DNA from: Streptantibioticus_C sp963761325 | Lineage (GTDB): Bacteria; Actinomycetota; Actinomycetes; Streptomycetales; Streptomycetaceae | DNA: 64,000 bases | Assembly: GCA_963761325.1 (NCBI GenBank) | Contig: CAVXGZ010000008.1 | Coordinates: forward strand, 1 to 64,000 | Reading direction: 5' to 3' | Program-made: the position numbers and the translations under genes | Shown here: in pieces, positions 1 through 8,703 of the stretch | Layout: each line of letters begins with the position of its first letter | Position numbering within the stretch: position 1 is the first letter of the stretch | The notes under the pieces: model-generated | Told to the model about the DNA's origin: nothing | What the model saw: the letters and a program-made list of their open reading frames with translations, nothing else | The model's database searches: none

Positions 1-426
1 CTCGCCATGAAGTGCGAGGGCCTGGGCGATGAGCAGGCCGCCGTCGCGTCCGTGCCACCGTCCGGCCTTACGCTGACCGGCCTCGTCCAGCACATGGCGG
101 AGGTGGAACGGAACTGGTTCCGCCGGGTGTTCGCCGGAGAACAGGCCCCGCCCATCTACGACCCGCAGGCCGACCCGCAAAGCCCCGACGGCGGCTTCGA
201 ACCGGCCGAAGGCGCCACCCTGCGCGACGCCCTTGACACCTGGCACGCGGAAATCGCCCGCGCCCGTGAGCACTGCGCCGACCGTTCTCTGGCCGATACG
301 GGTCGCTTCATGGAGCAGGACGTCAGCCTCCGCTGGATCTACGTCCACATGATCGAGGAGTACGCCCGCCACAACGGCCACGCCGACCTGCTCCGGGAAC
401 GCATCGACGGCGCCACCGGCGTATAG
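1..426 (+). CDS. DinB/DUF664-like protein, 5' partial
   Basis: The frame is open to the window edge, so the N-terminus lies upstream; 139 residues are visible from an internal Met at 7. The layout (HMAEVERNWFRR near residue 34, a WHAEIA helix and a C-terminal HMIEEYARHNGHADLLRE helix) is that of the DinB_2/DUF664 four-helix-bundle family of actinobacteria, whose members bind a metal through spaced histidines and often act as thiol-dependent transferases. The His of the first motif and those in the last helix are present. No substrate can be inferred. The next downstream DNA is decayed transposase, so this gene seems to end a conserved block. Confidence 0.8.
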   Translation, partial: LAMKCEGLGDEQAAVASVPPSGLTLTGLVQHMAEVERNWFRRVFAGEQAPPIYDPQADPQSPDGGFEPAEGATLRDALDTWHAEIARAREHCADRSLADTGRFMEQDVSLRWIYVHMIEEYARHNGHADLLRERIDGATGV

Positions 427-446
427 CGCTTCCGGATCAGGCCGCC

Positions 447-614
447 GTTGGCCCTGTCGACGACGGCGCGCAGGCGCCGGTCGTCGACGCGGCGGCTTCG
501 CCAGATGACGCGCCCGCGGATCATGCTGCCCGGTTCTTTGTGGTCAACGTTGTCGGTGCCGCCGAGGGTGAAGTTGCGCAGGGCCGTGAACTGTCCCTCG
601 ATCCGGTTCAGCCA
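447..614 (-). pseudogene. IS630-family transposase C-terminal remnant
   Basis: Read on the minus strand, about 56 residues (WLNRIEGQFTALRNFTLGG ... GSMIRGRVIWRSRR ... VVDRAN) match the C-terminal end of IS630-type transposases common in Streptomyces. The catalytic DDE region is absent, and sequence upstream of WLNRIE does not continue the match. This is a dead remnant of an insertion. It sits beside a nadE-like scrap (701-781), which marks the stretch as a junk junction. Confidence 0.65.
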
Positions 615-700
615 GGTGGGGTCCCGCCGCCAGGCCATCACCGATCCTGTGCCCCCGCACCAGGCAACGTTCGCCTTCTCTCGATGTGACGCGCCGCTCG

Positions 701-781
701 GTCGATGTCGTCGTAGGCGACCCCGAGCGCGTCCTCGTCGTCCTCACCCGGGTCGAGGGTTTCCAGGTCGGCCGTCGGTGA
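701..781 (-). pseudogene. nadE (NAD synthetase) C-terminal scrap
   Basis: A 27-codon stretch on the minus strand reads SPTADLETLDPG then DEDALGVAYDDID. This matches the conserved C-terminal segment of NH3-dependent NAD+ synthetases (PTADLE ... ALGVxYxxID). A stop lies in frame shortly upstream, and nothing else of the enzyme is visible nearby. I infer a relic of a lost or displaced nadE copy. The match is short, so chance similarity is possible but unlikely given the two conserved blocks at the right spacing. Confidence 0.5.
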
Positions 782-994
782 CTTCCACGTTGGTCAAGAT
801 GGCGTCGTGGCGGCCTTGTTGGGGGGTCACGTGCCGTGCGGTGCGCCGAAGGCCCGGCCCGGGCGGCTGTGGCGAGTGGGACACGGGGCGTGGGGTGATG
901 TGGAAGGCGACGCTTGATTACTGCTAGCGTTCGCCCAATCACAGCGAGTAATTGGAGAGTCGCTGTGTTCTGAGCTGAAGGGTCGGAGAGACGA

Positions 995-1687
995 ATGCGT
1001 AAGCTTCACAGGATGGCAGTTCTTACCGCGGTGGTGGGTGGTCTGTCCGCCGTCGGTGCCGGCGTTGGCTTCGCTGACGCTCCGGCTTTCGCTCCGCAGG
1101 GCCAGGCGGCGGTGCAGCCGGATGCTCCGCAGCAGGCCACGGTGCAGCAGAACTCCCCGCAGCAGGCCGTCGTGCAGCAGGCGGCGCCCCAGCAGGCCGC
1201 TCCTCAGCAGGCATCGGTGCAGCAGGCGGCTCCCCAGGCCGCCCCGCAGTACGCGGCCCCGCAGCAGCAGGCGGCCCCGCAGTACGCCCCGCAGCAGCAG
1301 GCCCCGCAGTACGCGGCTCCCCAGCAGCAGGCTCCGCAGTACGGTGCGCCGCAGCAGGTGGCTCCTGGGTATGCGGCTCCGCAGCAGGTGGCGCCGCAGT
1401 ACGGTGCGCCGCGGCAGATGGTGCCGCGGGGTCCGCAGGCGGCTCCGGACTCGACGCAGATCGCTCCGCAGGTCGCTCCTCAGCTGGCTCCGCAGGTGTC
1501 GCCCACGGTGACGCTGCCGCAGTCCGTGCCGATGGCACCGAGGGAGCAGGACAACATCTTCCACCCGGAGCAGGAATGCAGCCCGCAGACCGTGCTCCAG
1601 GCGAACCTGCCGATCTCCGCCCTCGGCGGTGAGTCCACCACCCAGGGCGAACGCTGCACCCAGGTCAACGACGCCTTCCACAGCTGA
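995..1687 (+). CDS. Secreted Gln/Pro/Ala-repeat protein
   Basis: 230 residues. A signal peptide (basic start, hydrophobic residues 8-24, likely cleavage after about residue 27) precedes a low-complexity region, residues 30-170, built of short units such as QQAxPQ, APQYAAPQQ and APQQVAP. The C-terminal 45 residues are ordinary in composition and hold the only two cysteines (C195, C221), which could form one disulfide. The start at 995 follows a GGAGAG ribosome-binding site. No enzymatic motif is present. A role in the wall or surface is plausible but inferred only from secretion and repeats. A strong hairpin terminator follows. Confidence 0.75.
   Translation: MRKLHRMAVLTAVVGGLSAVGAGVGFADAPAFAPQGQAAVQPDAPQQATVQQNSPQQAVVQQAAPQQAAPQQASVQQAAPQAAPQYAAPQQQAAPQYAPQQQAPQYAAPQQQAPQYGAPQQVAPGYAAPQQVAPQYGAPRQMVPRGPQAAPDSTQIAPQVAPQLAPQVSPTVTLPQSVPMAPREQDNIFHPEQECSPQTVLQANLPISALGGESTTQGERCTQVNDAFHS
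1080..1510 (+). repeat. In-frame short tandem repeats
   Basis: This is the DNA behind the Gln/Pro/Ala region of the secreted protein. Units such as cagcaggc and ccgcagtacg recur at short, irregular spacing, many in multiples of three. Such tracts are prone to slippage, so length variation between strains is likely. Confidence 0.7.
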
Positions 1688-1709
1688 GCAGACGACACCT
1701 GTTCACTTC

Positions 1710-1744
1710 ATGTCCCCCGGGAGCCGCGATCTCCCGGGGGACAT
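1710..1744 (+). terminator. Strong hairpin terminator
   Basis: A perfect 14-bp inverted repeat (atgtcccccgggag and its complement) encloses a 7-nt loop, 22 bases after the stop of the secreted repeat protein. There is no T-tract, as is usual for Streptomyces terminators. Confidence 0.8.
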
Positions 1745-1889
1745 CTGCGTGTTACCGCCGAATGGGTGGTTTTCGGGTGACGTGTTCAACCCGCGGATCT
1801 CTGGGGCCCGTCGTGCTGGTCGTCGGCGCGCTCACGGCGTCTGACAGCGGTCATCTTGCTGTACGTTGCCGGGCTTGAGACGCAAGAGC

Positions 1890-2140
1890 GCGAACTGATG
1901 CCGGCAATTCCGAAGTCCGTGAGCACCACCCGCCCATCGGACGCGATCAGGACGTTGCCCGTCTGCACGTCACGGTGCCGGACGCCCGCCCGGTGCGCAG
2001 CATCCAGGGCCGTCCGCCACCCGGAGCACCCATCTCAGCGGTCCGCCGCGGGTCGAACGGACCTCGCTCGGTGACGAGTTCCTCGAGCGAGGATCCGTCG
2101 ATCAGTTCCATACGGATGAACCACCGGGCGGCCGACCGCG
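1890..2140 (-). pseudogene. Ser/Thr protein kinase fragment, frameshifted
   Basis: The minus strand reads RWFIRMELIDGSSLEELV ... in one frame and then ALDAAHRAGVRHRDVQTGNVLI ... LTDFGIAG in another, with the shift near 2025. These are the central part, catalytic loop and DFG motif of a bacterial Hanks-type kinase. The usual HRDxKPxN loop reads HRDVQTGN, so the catalytic lysine is replaced. Both the N-lobe (P-loop, VAIK) and everything beyond DFG are missing. It begins only about 7 bases after the stop of the DUF6479 gene. Dead gene. Confidence 0.7.
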
Positions 2141-2146
2141 CTGGGG

Positions 2147-2503
2147 TTACGTCCGGGGGCCGGGGTACGAGCGGATCTGGTGGGGCCGTAGGCGCTTCGA
2201 CCGTGGGACTTCTGGGATCTCTTCGGGCTCCCGGTCGGCCTGCACGTACTCCACGGGATCGGCGTCCTGGTGGCCCGGGCCGCGCTCGGGAGGAGTCCGC
2301 CTCCCGAGTTCCTCCCGGGTGTGCCACGCACCGGCCCGGAGCTGCGGCGCGCGCGGCGCCGGAGGCTCCTGCGCCCGCCTGCGGTATCCGTAGACGACGG
2401 CCAGAATGAGGCCGACGACGATGACCACACCGATCACTGCGGGTGCGATACCCACCAGGTAGTCCCGTGTCGCGACCGTGGTTGTCTCGCTCAGTACCCT
2501 CAT
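2147..2503 (-). CDS. DUF6479 family small membrane protein
   Basis: 118 residues. One transmembrane segment (about residues 16-40, LVGIAPAVIGVVIVVGLILA) is followed by a YGYRRR stop-transfer cluster and a charged, proline-rich cytoplasmic tail containing EYxxxREPEEIP and LRPHQI. This layout is that of the Streptomyces DUF6479 proteins, which have no known function. The tail ends SYPGPRT directly against the kinase remnant, so the native C-terminus may have been altered by the rearrangement. Confidence 0.7.
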   Translation of the reverse strand: MRVLSETTTVATRDYLVGIAPAVIGVVIVVGLILAVVYGYRRRAQEPPAPRAPQLRAGAWHTREELGRRTPPERGPGHQDADPVEYVQADREPEEIPEVPRSKRLRPHQIRSYPGPRT

Positions 2504-2980
2504 GCATCTCGGCTACCCGATCGGCCAACGGTGATTCGCAACGATCGGAGGGCGCCGGGCCACAGCCCGGCGGCCTCTCACCCGAACCGCCCCCGGTCGG
2601 CACCGGGCAAGTGGGATTCGGCGGTGCGGGCCGCCGCCTTGGCTCCCGGTGCACGGTGGACCCCGCCGCGGGTAGGCCGACGACGACGCGAGGTACAGCC
2701 CGCGCGGCGGCGTCTTCCAGGGCCGCCTTCACCTCTGAAGCCGGCTCGGGGCTCACCGCCCGTCGCGCCCCAGACGGCGCGGAAGGCTCGACGCGTCGTG
2801 CACGAGGGGGCGTACCGGCCTCTCGCGCGCTGCGGCGCCCTCGTCCATACCGGGTGAAACGCGGGACCATCGACTCGGTACGGTGTGGATGCCCGCGCAG
2901 GCCACGGCATCGGAGTTGCCCGGATCGCCCCCGACGTCGGCGCGACAGTCACGCGGAAGGGCAGAAAGGCAGCGCGAGCG
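2504..2980. other. 477-bp stretch without a recognisable gene
   Basis: Several frames are open on both strands because of high GC content, but none gives a recognisable protein or a convincing start. A minus-strand stretch reading AALEDAAARAVPRVVVGLP could be a relic but is too short to assign. No RNA gene or strong hairpin was noticed. Confidence 0.4.
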
Positions 2981-3409
2981 ATGAACACGACGGCAGCCGC
3001 GGTCACCGGTGCGGTGGCTTTCCTGTGGCTGGGGATGGTCCTGGCCATCTCTTTTCTGGAGACTCCGCTGAAGTTCCGCGCCCCCGGCGTCACCATTCCC
3101 GTCGGGTTGGGCATCGGCCGCATCGTCTTCCGTGCGCTGAACCTCGCCGAATCCGTGCTGGCCGTCGTGGTGATCGCTGCCGTGGCCGTCGGCGGGCACC
3201 CGACCGCCGTGGTCGTGCCCACCGCCGTTGCCGCGGCGCTGCTCCTCGTTCAACTGGCATACGTCCGCCCGCGCCTGAACCGGCGCTCCGATCGCATCGT
3301 GGCCGGCGAGGATCTGCCACGCTCGCGGGAGCACCTGTACTACGTCGGCCTGGAGGTCGCCAAGGTCGCCGCGCTCATCGCCCTGGGGATCAGCGCGTTG
3401 AGCCGGTAA
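2981..3409 (+). CDS. Conserved four-helix membrane protein
   Basis: 142 residues with four hydrophobic helices (about 3-21, 47-66, 70-91 and 122-139) and a conserved loop FLETPLKFRAPGV after the first helix. The topology resembles small actinobacterial integral membrane proteins of unknown function. The frame is open upstream to 2885, but the Met at 2981 begins the first helix directly and the preceding 32 residues have no membrane-protein character, so I chose 2981. It stands alone, followed by 190 bp of non-coding DNA. Confidence 0.7.
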   Translation: MNTTAAAVTGAVAFLWLGMVLAISFLETPLKFRAPGVTIPVGLGIGRIVFRALNLAESVLAVVVIAAVAVGGHPTAVVVPTAVAAALLLVQLAYVRPRLNRRSDRIVAGEDLPRSREHLYYVGLEVAKVAALIALGISALSR

Positions 3410-3602
3410 GTCTTTGCGTCTATCGGCCCCGGCCACACCGTCACGCCTCGGTCTGACCTGTGTTCGCGTCGGCGCGGCACGGTCCAACGAGCGACGACAT
3501 CCCGACGAAGGCCGTCAGCCGGAGCACGGGTGGCAGTGCCCACTCAGCCGTGCGCCCGCTCGGCGGTGACCGGCGGGCGCCGGCCGGCGGCAGGGTTCCG
3601 GA

Positions 3603-4838
3603 TCAGTCGGGGAGCACAGCGTCCAGCGGCACCTTCGGGTCGGCGAGCCGTGCCGGGTCGACGATCCCGCGCGAGCGGATCAGCGCCTGGATCGGGTCGG
3701 TGACGTCCCAGATGTTGACGTTCATGGCGGCCAGGACGCGGCCCTCGGCGAGCCAGAAGGCGATGAACTCCCGGGCTGACAGGTCGCCGCGGAAGACGAC
3801 CCGGTCGTAGCCGCCGGGTTCGACGTACCCGGTGTACTCCATGCCCAGGTCGTACTGGTCGGTGAAGAAGTAGGGCAGCACGTCGTAGGCGGCGTCCTGG
3901 CCGAGCATGGCCTTGGCCGCGATCTGCGGCTGGTTCAGCGCGTTCGCCCAGTGCTCGACCCGGATGTGCCGGTCCAGGAAGGGATGGCGGGCGTTGGCGA
4001 CGTCGCCTGCCGCGTGGATGTCCGGGTCGGAGGTGCGCAGGCGCTCGTCGGTGACGATGCCGTTGTCGACGTGCAGGCCCGCCGCCTCGGCGAGCGCGGT
4101 GTTCGGGGCGACGCCGACCCCGACCACGACCGTGTCCGCCTCGATGCGGGTGCCGTCGGCGAGCAGGACCGCGTCCGCCGTGCCCGAGCGGCCGCCGATC
4201 TCCGCGACCTGGACGCCGAAACGCAGATCCACGCCGTGCTCGCGGTGCAGGTCCGCGAAGACCCGCGCCACCTCGGGGCCGAGCACCCGCAGCAGCGGCA
4301 GTTCCGCGCTCTCCAGCACCACCACCTCCGCGCCTGCCTCGCGGGCGGCGGCAGCGGCCTCCAGGCCGATCCACCCCGCGCCGACGACCACGATCCTGGC
4401 GCCGGGCTTGAACGCGTCCTTGAGCCGGTCGCTGTCAGCCAGCCTCCGCAGGTAGAGCACCCCGTCCAGGTCGGCACCCGGGACCGACAGCTCACGCGGC
4501 GAGGAGCCGGTGGCCAGCAACAGCTTCGCGTACTCGACCGCACTGCCGTCGCCCAACGCCAACCGGTGCGCGGCGGTGTCGAGACCGGTCACCGCCGTGC
4601 CGAGCCGCAGCTCCACGTCGTGCTCGGCGTACCACTCCTGCGGGTGGACGAAGGCATTGGCACGCTCCTCCGTGCCCAGCAGGTATCCCTTCGACAACGG
4701 AGGGCGCTCGTACGGGCGCTCCGTCTCCTCTCCGATCAGCACCAGCGGCCCCTCGTAGCCCGCCTCCCGAAGGGCCTGTGCCCCTTTCGCCCCGGCCAGA
4801 CCCGCTCCGACGATCACATGGGCGCTGTTCGCTGTCAT
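3603..4838 (-). CDS. FAD-dependent ferredoxin/rubredoxin reductase-like oxidoreductase
   Basis: 411 residues. The FAD-binding GAGLAG motif is at 11-16, RPYERPPLSK at 41-50, the NAD(P)H-binding GAGWIG at 153-158 and the second FAD motif (HAAGDV) near 276-280. The C-terminal domain (YFFTDQYDLGMEYTGY ...) is the Reductase_C domain of ferredoxin reductases that serve dioxygenases and P450s. Such enzymes pass electrons from NAD(P)H to a small iron-sulfur protein. No ferredoxin, P450 or oxygenase gene is adjacent, so the partner must be elsewhere. It is monocistronic and divergent from the TIGR03086 gene. Confidence 0.9.
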   Translation of the reverse strand: MTANSAHVIVGAGLAGAKGAQALREAGYEGPLVLIGEETERPYERPPLSKGYLLGTEERANAFVHPQEWYAEHDVELRLGTAVTGLDTAAHRLALGDGSAVEYAKLLLATGSSPRELSVPGADLDGVLYLRRLADSDRLKDAFKPGARIVVVGAGWIGLEAAAAAREAGAEVVVLESAELPLLRVLGPEVARVFADLHREHGVDLRFGVQVAEIGGRSGTADAVLLADGTRIEADTVVVGVGVAPNTALAEAAGLHVDNGIVTDERLRTSDPDIHAAGDVANARHPFLDRHIRVEHWANALNQPQIAAKAMLGQDAAYDVLPYFFTDQYDLGMEYTGYVEPGGYDRVVFRGDLSAREFIAFWLAEGRVLAAMNVNIWDVTDPIQALIRSRGIVDPARLADPKVPLDAVLPD

Positions 4839-5192
4839 GGTCGTGTCCTCCTTGACCGACGTGACGGACCTACCGGCTCGGCCGACTCGATCGACCTGGC
4901 GAACCTTTTCGGTCCTGAACCGGCGTCATGAGACAAGGGCCGCCGCCTGGGTCCGCGGGGCGCCGCGACGTCGGCGGCCGCGTTCCCGGCGGGCGCGACC
5001 TGCTCGTCATGGCGGCTCTCCTCATCACTGATTTCACCAACGAGTATTGGACTTATTCACGGCCACGGTCAAGCCACCTGGTGTTTTCCGATACAGCGGG
5101 CGGTTATCACCACGTTCCTGGGCGTTATCCTGAACATCACGCCGTCCGATGACCGCCAGCGCCCACCGCCGGCCGCGGCCACGCTGGTCCCC
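4839..5192. other. Divergent intergenic region, no gene
   Basis: 354 bp between the divergent oxidoreductase and TIGR03086 genes. It has an AT-richer patch near 5040-5115, suitable for promoters (ttggacttattcac at 5047-5060), but I could not define paired -35/-10 boxes with confidence. Confidence 0.35.
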
Positions 5193-5810
5193 ATGGACGA
5201 TTCACCCGACGGGTTCCTCGACCGGTTCCTTCTGGCGAGCGCGGGGTTCGAACGGAGGCTGCGGGCGGTACGGCCCGGGCAATGGACCGCGCCGACCCCG
5301 TGCACGGAATGGGACGTGCGCGGACTCGTCAACCACATGACTCGGGGCAACCTCAGCTACGCGGAGCTACTGCGAGGCGGGACCGGCGCCGAGTTCCTGC
5401 GCCTGCGTGACACCGACGCGCTCGGCACGGATCCGCTCGGCTCGTACGTCCGGTCCGTACGCGCCTGCGCCGAGGCGTTCGGCCGCCCCGGTGCCCTGCT
5501 GCGGCCACTCGACCATCCCCTGGGCCGGATCGCCGGACGTCAGGCGCTCGCCATACGGACCACGGACAGCGGCGTCCACACCTGGGACCTCGCCCGTGCC
5601 GTCGGCGCGGACGACCGCCTCGACACCGCCCTGGTCTCGTGGATCGACGACCACCTCGACGAGACCTACGCCGGCCTCCCGGAAACCCCGGTCTCCGCCG
5701 AAACCACACACCGGTTCTTCGCCGCCCCCGAGCACACCACCACGCACGACCGGTCCCGCCAGGACCGTTTGCTGCATCGGATGGGCCGAAATCCCGTTCG
5801 CCAACGTTGA
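5193..5810 (+). CDS. TIGR03086 family DinB-fold protein
   Basis: 205 residues. WTAPTPCTEWDVRGLVNHM near residues 30-49 is the signature of the TIGR03086/maleylpyruvate-isomerase-like metal-binding family, which is based on the DinB bundle and usually mycothiol-linked in actinobacteria. The later HTWDLARAVG motif supplies the other conserved His and Trp. The Met at 5193 begins a typical N-terminal helix. Substrate unknown. It is not co-transcribed with the neighbouring GNAT gene, which lies on the opposite strand. Confidence 0.8.
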   Translation: MDDSPDGFLDRFLLASAGFERRLRAVRPGQWTAPTPCTEWDVRGLVNHMTRGNLSYAELLRGGTGAEFLRLRDTDALGTDPLGSYVRSVRACAEAFGRPGALLRPLDHPLGRIAGRQALAIRTTDSGVHTWDLARAVGADDRLDTALVSWIDDHLDETYAGLPETPVSAETTHRFFAAPEHTTTHDRSRQDRLLHRMGRNPVRQR

Positions 5811-5983
5811 GTTGGCCCGGCCGGCCTGTCGGCTCCCACTCCCAGGGCAACATCACCGACGGCGCCCACGAACATCGTCCTCGTAGGCGGCTTCGTCCCG
5901 CGCCGATGTCCAGACGTGGGCGGCGGCGACCTGACCGATACCCGCGCAGGCTGCCCGATCGATCCCTGGCGGCGGGTCACCGG

Positions 5984-6469
5984 TCACCGGTCGACGTCAT
6001 CCGTCAGCGAGCGGGTCAGGCGGATCTCCTCCTCCAGGTATCCCAAAGCCTGGTAGAACGCTCGGGCCTCCCCGTTCGCGGCCCCGGTCTGCAGCGTCAG
6101 ATGATGCAGCCCGCGCGAGCGCGCCCAGTGCTCAGCCGCCGCCATCAGCCGCCGGCCCACGCCCGACCTCGTGGCGGTCGGCGCGACCGCGAGTTCGCCG
6201 ACATACCCGTCCACCGCCCCGGTGAAGTGGCGTTGCTCGTCGACGCAGACCACGCCGACGACCACCGAGTCAAGGACCGCGACGAAGACTCCCCCGCGTC
6301 CGGAGGCGGCCGCGTCGAACGAGCCCGCGAGCCACCCCTCCGCCGACCGCACCGCCGAGCGGGGGTCACGCCACGACGCGACTCCCACGGCCAACCTGGG
6401 GGCGAGCGCCAGGACCGCGTCCCTGTCTCTGTCGGTCGCAGGGCGGACTTCCACGTTCTCACCTGTCAT
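5984..6469 (-). CDS. GNAT N-acetyltransferase
   Basis: 161 residues covering one complete GNAT fold. The acetyl-CoA pyrophosphate loop RSGVGR is at 101-106, preceded by the beta-strand GELAVAPTA; NGEARAFYQALGY near the C-terminus is motif B. It should transfer an acetyl group from acetyl-CoA to an amine, with the acceptor unknown. Monocistronic, convergent with the TIGR03086 gene. Confidence 0.85.
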   Translation of the reverse strand: MTGENVEVRPATDRDRDAVLALAPRLAVGVASWRDPRSAVRSAEGWLAGSFDAAASGRGGVFVAVLDSVVVGVVCVDEQRHFTGAVDGYVGELAVAPTATRSGVGRRLMAAAEHWARSRGLHHLTLQTGAANGEARAFYQALGYLEEEIRLTRSLTDDVDR

Positions 6470-6988
6470 GCGTCCCGAGCATGGCAGACCACGGAGCTCG
6501 GAAAAAAGAGCAGTTCCGCGGGGTCTTCGCCCCTGATCCGACGTCGTTCGCGCGGAGCACCGTCGGTGTGCCGGACGACGAGATCATGTGACGCGCTTCG
6601 AGGCGGACGACGATCGCCTGCGGCGACGACGTGGACGCCTTCGGATCGGCGGCGACCAGCAGGGAGCGTTCGTCGACTGGACCTGGAAAATCTGTTGCCT
6701 GACGACCCGACGGTTGAACATCATGACGACCATGGATCTGTAAGCAGTGGCGCACGTGCGGAATGAAGACGGGTTCGAGTTGCTCCCCGTCTGTCTCTGA
6801 CGTGCCGTTCGGAGCCCGCAGCGTGTGATCGGTGCGGGCTTCCTTCACGCGACGTGATGTGCCACGTCGTGCTTGCCGGCGTGCTCCACCTTCAGGCGCC
6901 GGCCGTACGTCACTGGATCCGGGGGCGATTCACCGCGCCGAAAAGCGCTGCCTGGCGCCCTCCGCAAACCTTGGAATTCGCCGAAGCC
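6470..6988. other. 519-bp stretch without a supported gene
   Basis: The stretch is less GC-biased than its surroundings. It holds only short or unrecognisable frames, including a 51-codon plus-strand frame from a GTG near 6589. The frame of the downstream DUF1062 gene is open from 6854, but that extension lacks family similarity. Confidence 0.4.
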
Positions 6989-7630
6989 ATGAACGAATTT
7001 CGCAGTACCCGTGTGCCTGTTGGCGGCAGTAGACCTGACGTCGACCGGAAGACGCTGTGGGTGGTCAGAGAGCTCGGGGTGCCCGCCATCGTCAAAGCAT
7101 GCGTGTCGTGCAGGTCCACGCGTCACCGTCCCACTGGAAAGTTCCGTGTGAACGCGAACGGCAAGCTCCTCGACGTCTGGATGCTGATCTGCTGTGAGCT
7201 GTGCGGACGGACGTCGAAAATCCCCGTTCACGAGCGCGTTCATGTGCAGGCGCTCGAAAGCGAGCGGCGGCTGATGTTCGAGAAGAACGATCCGGCCATG
7301 GTGCGACATGTGGCGATGGACGGGGCGTTGGCCGGCAGGTTCGCATACCGGCTCGACTGGAGCGGCACCTGGGAGCTGGAAACCGACATGCCGTTCTACG
7401 AACTCGATCGTGAGGATGCGGCGGCGCTCGAGGTCGTCATCAGATTCGAACTCCCGGCGCCGATCAGGGTCGAGAAGCTGCTCACTGCCGGATTCGGCCT
7501 GAGTCGGTCCACCGTCAGAAGCATGGTCGATTCCGGCCGCATCCGTCTGCCCATGGCCGTCGACGCGAAGGCCCGCGAAGATTTCACCCTCTTCGTCATC
7601 ACCGCCCTCGCGCCTCACGCGAAGCGGTGA
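6989..7630 (+). CDS. DUF1062 domain protein
   Basis: 213 residues. The family core is clear: an N-terminal CVSCRS zinc-binding pair, then FRVNANGKLLDVWMLICCELCG with a second CCxxC-type pair (together a zinc ribbon), and the stretch IPVHERVHVQAL. A C-terminal GFGLSRSTVRSMVDSGRI resembles a short RNA-binding S4-like or HTH segment. Function unknown. I start at the Met at 6989 because residues encoded upstream of it do not resemble the family. Confidence 0.8.
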   Translation: MNEFRSTRVPVGGSRPDVDRKTLWVVRELGVPAIVKACVSCRSTRHRPTGKFRVNANGKLLDVWMLICCELCGRTSKIPVHERVHVQALESERRLMFEKNDPAMVRHVAMDGALAGRFAYRLDWSGTWELETDMPFYELDREDAAALEVVIRFELPAPIRVEKLLTAGFGLSRSTVRSMVDSGRIRLPMAVDAKAREDFTLFVITALAPHAKR

Positions 7631-7868
7631 CGGATCAGGAGGCCCGGCCATAGAGGTGGAGATCCACGGCAGCGACCGGCCGCGCTGTCTCCGCGATCAC
7701 CTTGGTCGGCGAGACACGCACGGAAGTCCGTGATGCCCCGTGCCCGATCTCGGCGGACGGGGAAGCGGACGGCCACCTCCGTCAGGCTCGCCCCGGGCGC
7801 CACTCGGCGCCCGGGGCGACAGGCGGGACGGCGGGCTCCTGGGCAGACTGGAGCACGGTGATGCGGAC

Positions 7869-8345
7869 ATGCAGACGTTCTTGCCGCTTCCCGGATTCGC
7901 CGCTTCGGCGCGGACTCTCGACGTGCGGCGACTGGGCAAACAGCGGGTGGAGGCCCTTCAGGTCCTGCGGGGGCTGATCGTGCCCGGCTATGGCTGGCGC
8001 CACCACCCGGCCGTCCGGATGTGGAGCGGGTACGAGGAGGCGCTGGTCCGCTACGGACTGGAGGTGTGCCGCCACTGGTGCGAGGGGGGCCGGCGTGACA
8101 CGTGTGCCTCGACGATGCTCGCGGACTTCCGGTCCGGCGTCGGTGATGGCACTCCACGCTCGCAGGACGCTCTCGCGGCGGCGGACGCCCTGCCGCCGTG
8201 GCTCGGGGACCCGGCATTCCACCGCAGCCACCAGTCGGCACTCGTACGCAAGGACCCCGAGCGCTACGCCCCGCTGTTCCCCGGCGTCCCCGACGACCTG
8301 CCGTATGTCTGGCCGGTCGCGGGCGGCGAGGAGACCGCCGGGTGA
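7869..8345 (+). CDS. MSMEG_6728-like (pyrimidine-dimer glycosylase fold) protein
   Basis: 158 residues. MQTFLPLPGFAASAR-LDVRRLGKQR is the N-terminal signature of the MSMEG_6728 family, related to the T4 pyrimidine-dimer DNA glycosylase fold. HHPAVRMWSGYEEAL and AFHRSHQSALVRKDPERY are its other conserved blocks, the latter with the basic residues expected to contact DNA. A DNA-repair role is inferred from fold similarity only. The start at 7869 begins exactly at the family N-terminus, although the frame is open upstream. Monocistronic. Confidence 0.8.
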   Translation: MQTFLPLPGFAASARTLDVRRLGKQRVEALQVLRGLIVPGYGWRHHPAVRMWSGYEEALVRYGLEVCRHWCEGGRRDTCASTMLADFRSGVGDGTPRSQDALAAADALPPWLGDPAFHRSHQSALVRKDPERYAPLFPGVPDDLPYVWPVAGGEETAG

Positions 8346-8703
8346 GACCGCGGGTGAGGGCAGGCAGCCCCGGCCACGGCGGCGCCGGCCGAGGGCGCGT
8401 TACGCGCCGGTGAGGTGGCGAGCCGCGTCCACGCCGAGACTCCGTGCACGCCACCGCCGGGACGGGCGGGAGGCGAGGAACAGCCCGGGCAACGGGGAGC
8501 CGAAGCCACCGAAGCCCGACGCCTCCGAGGCCAAGCCGACGTGGCGGGCGTTGCCCGCCGGCGGCAGCCGACACGCCGCCTTCGCGGTGCCAGTCCCCGA
8601 CTCACTCCTGAGCGGCGCATTACGCCATTTTCATCGTCTCGCATGACGGAAAGTGTCACTGAAGCTCTTGCTTTCGTCGCATTCAGACATTCATGATGCG
8701 CAT
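8346..8703. other. Intergenic region upstream of the Lrp-type operon
   Basis: 358 bp. The last 90 bases, upstream of the regulator, are AT-richer (attttcatcgtctcgcatg, then attcatgatgcgcatatg) and are the likely promoter/operator area for the operon that follows. I see no clean inverted repeat. Confidence 0.35.

Noticed and set aside
1080..1510. Possible CRISPR-like repetition
   Set aside because: Units are short, irregular and in frame with a coding sequence, without unique spacers.
827..1681. A long Arg/Leu-rich minus-strand frame opposite the secreted repeat protein
   Set aside because: It is the complement of the repeat DNA; the plus-strand frame has a ribosome-binding site, signal peptide and terminator.
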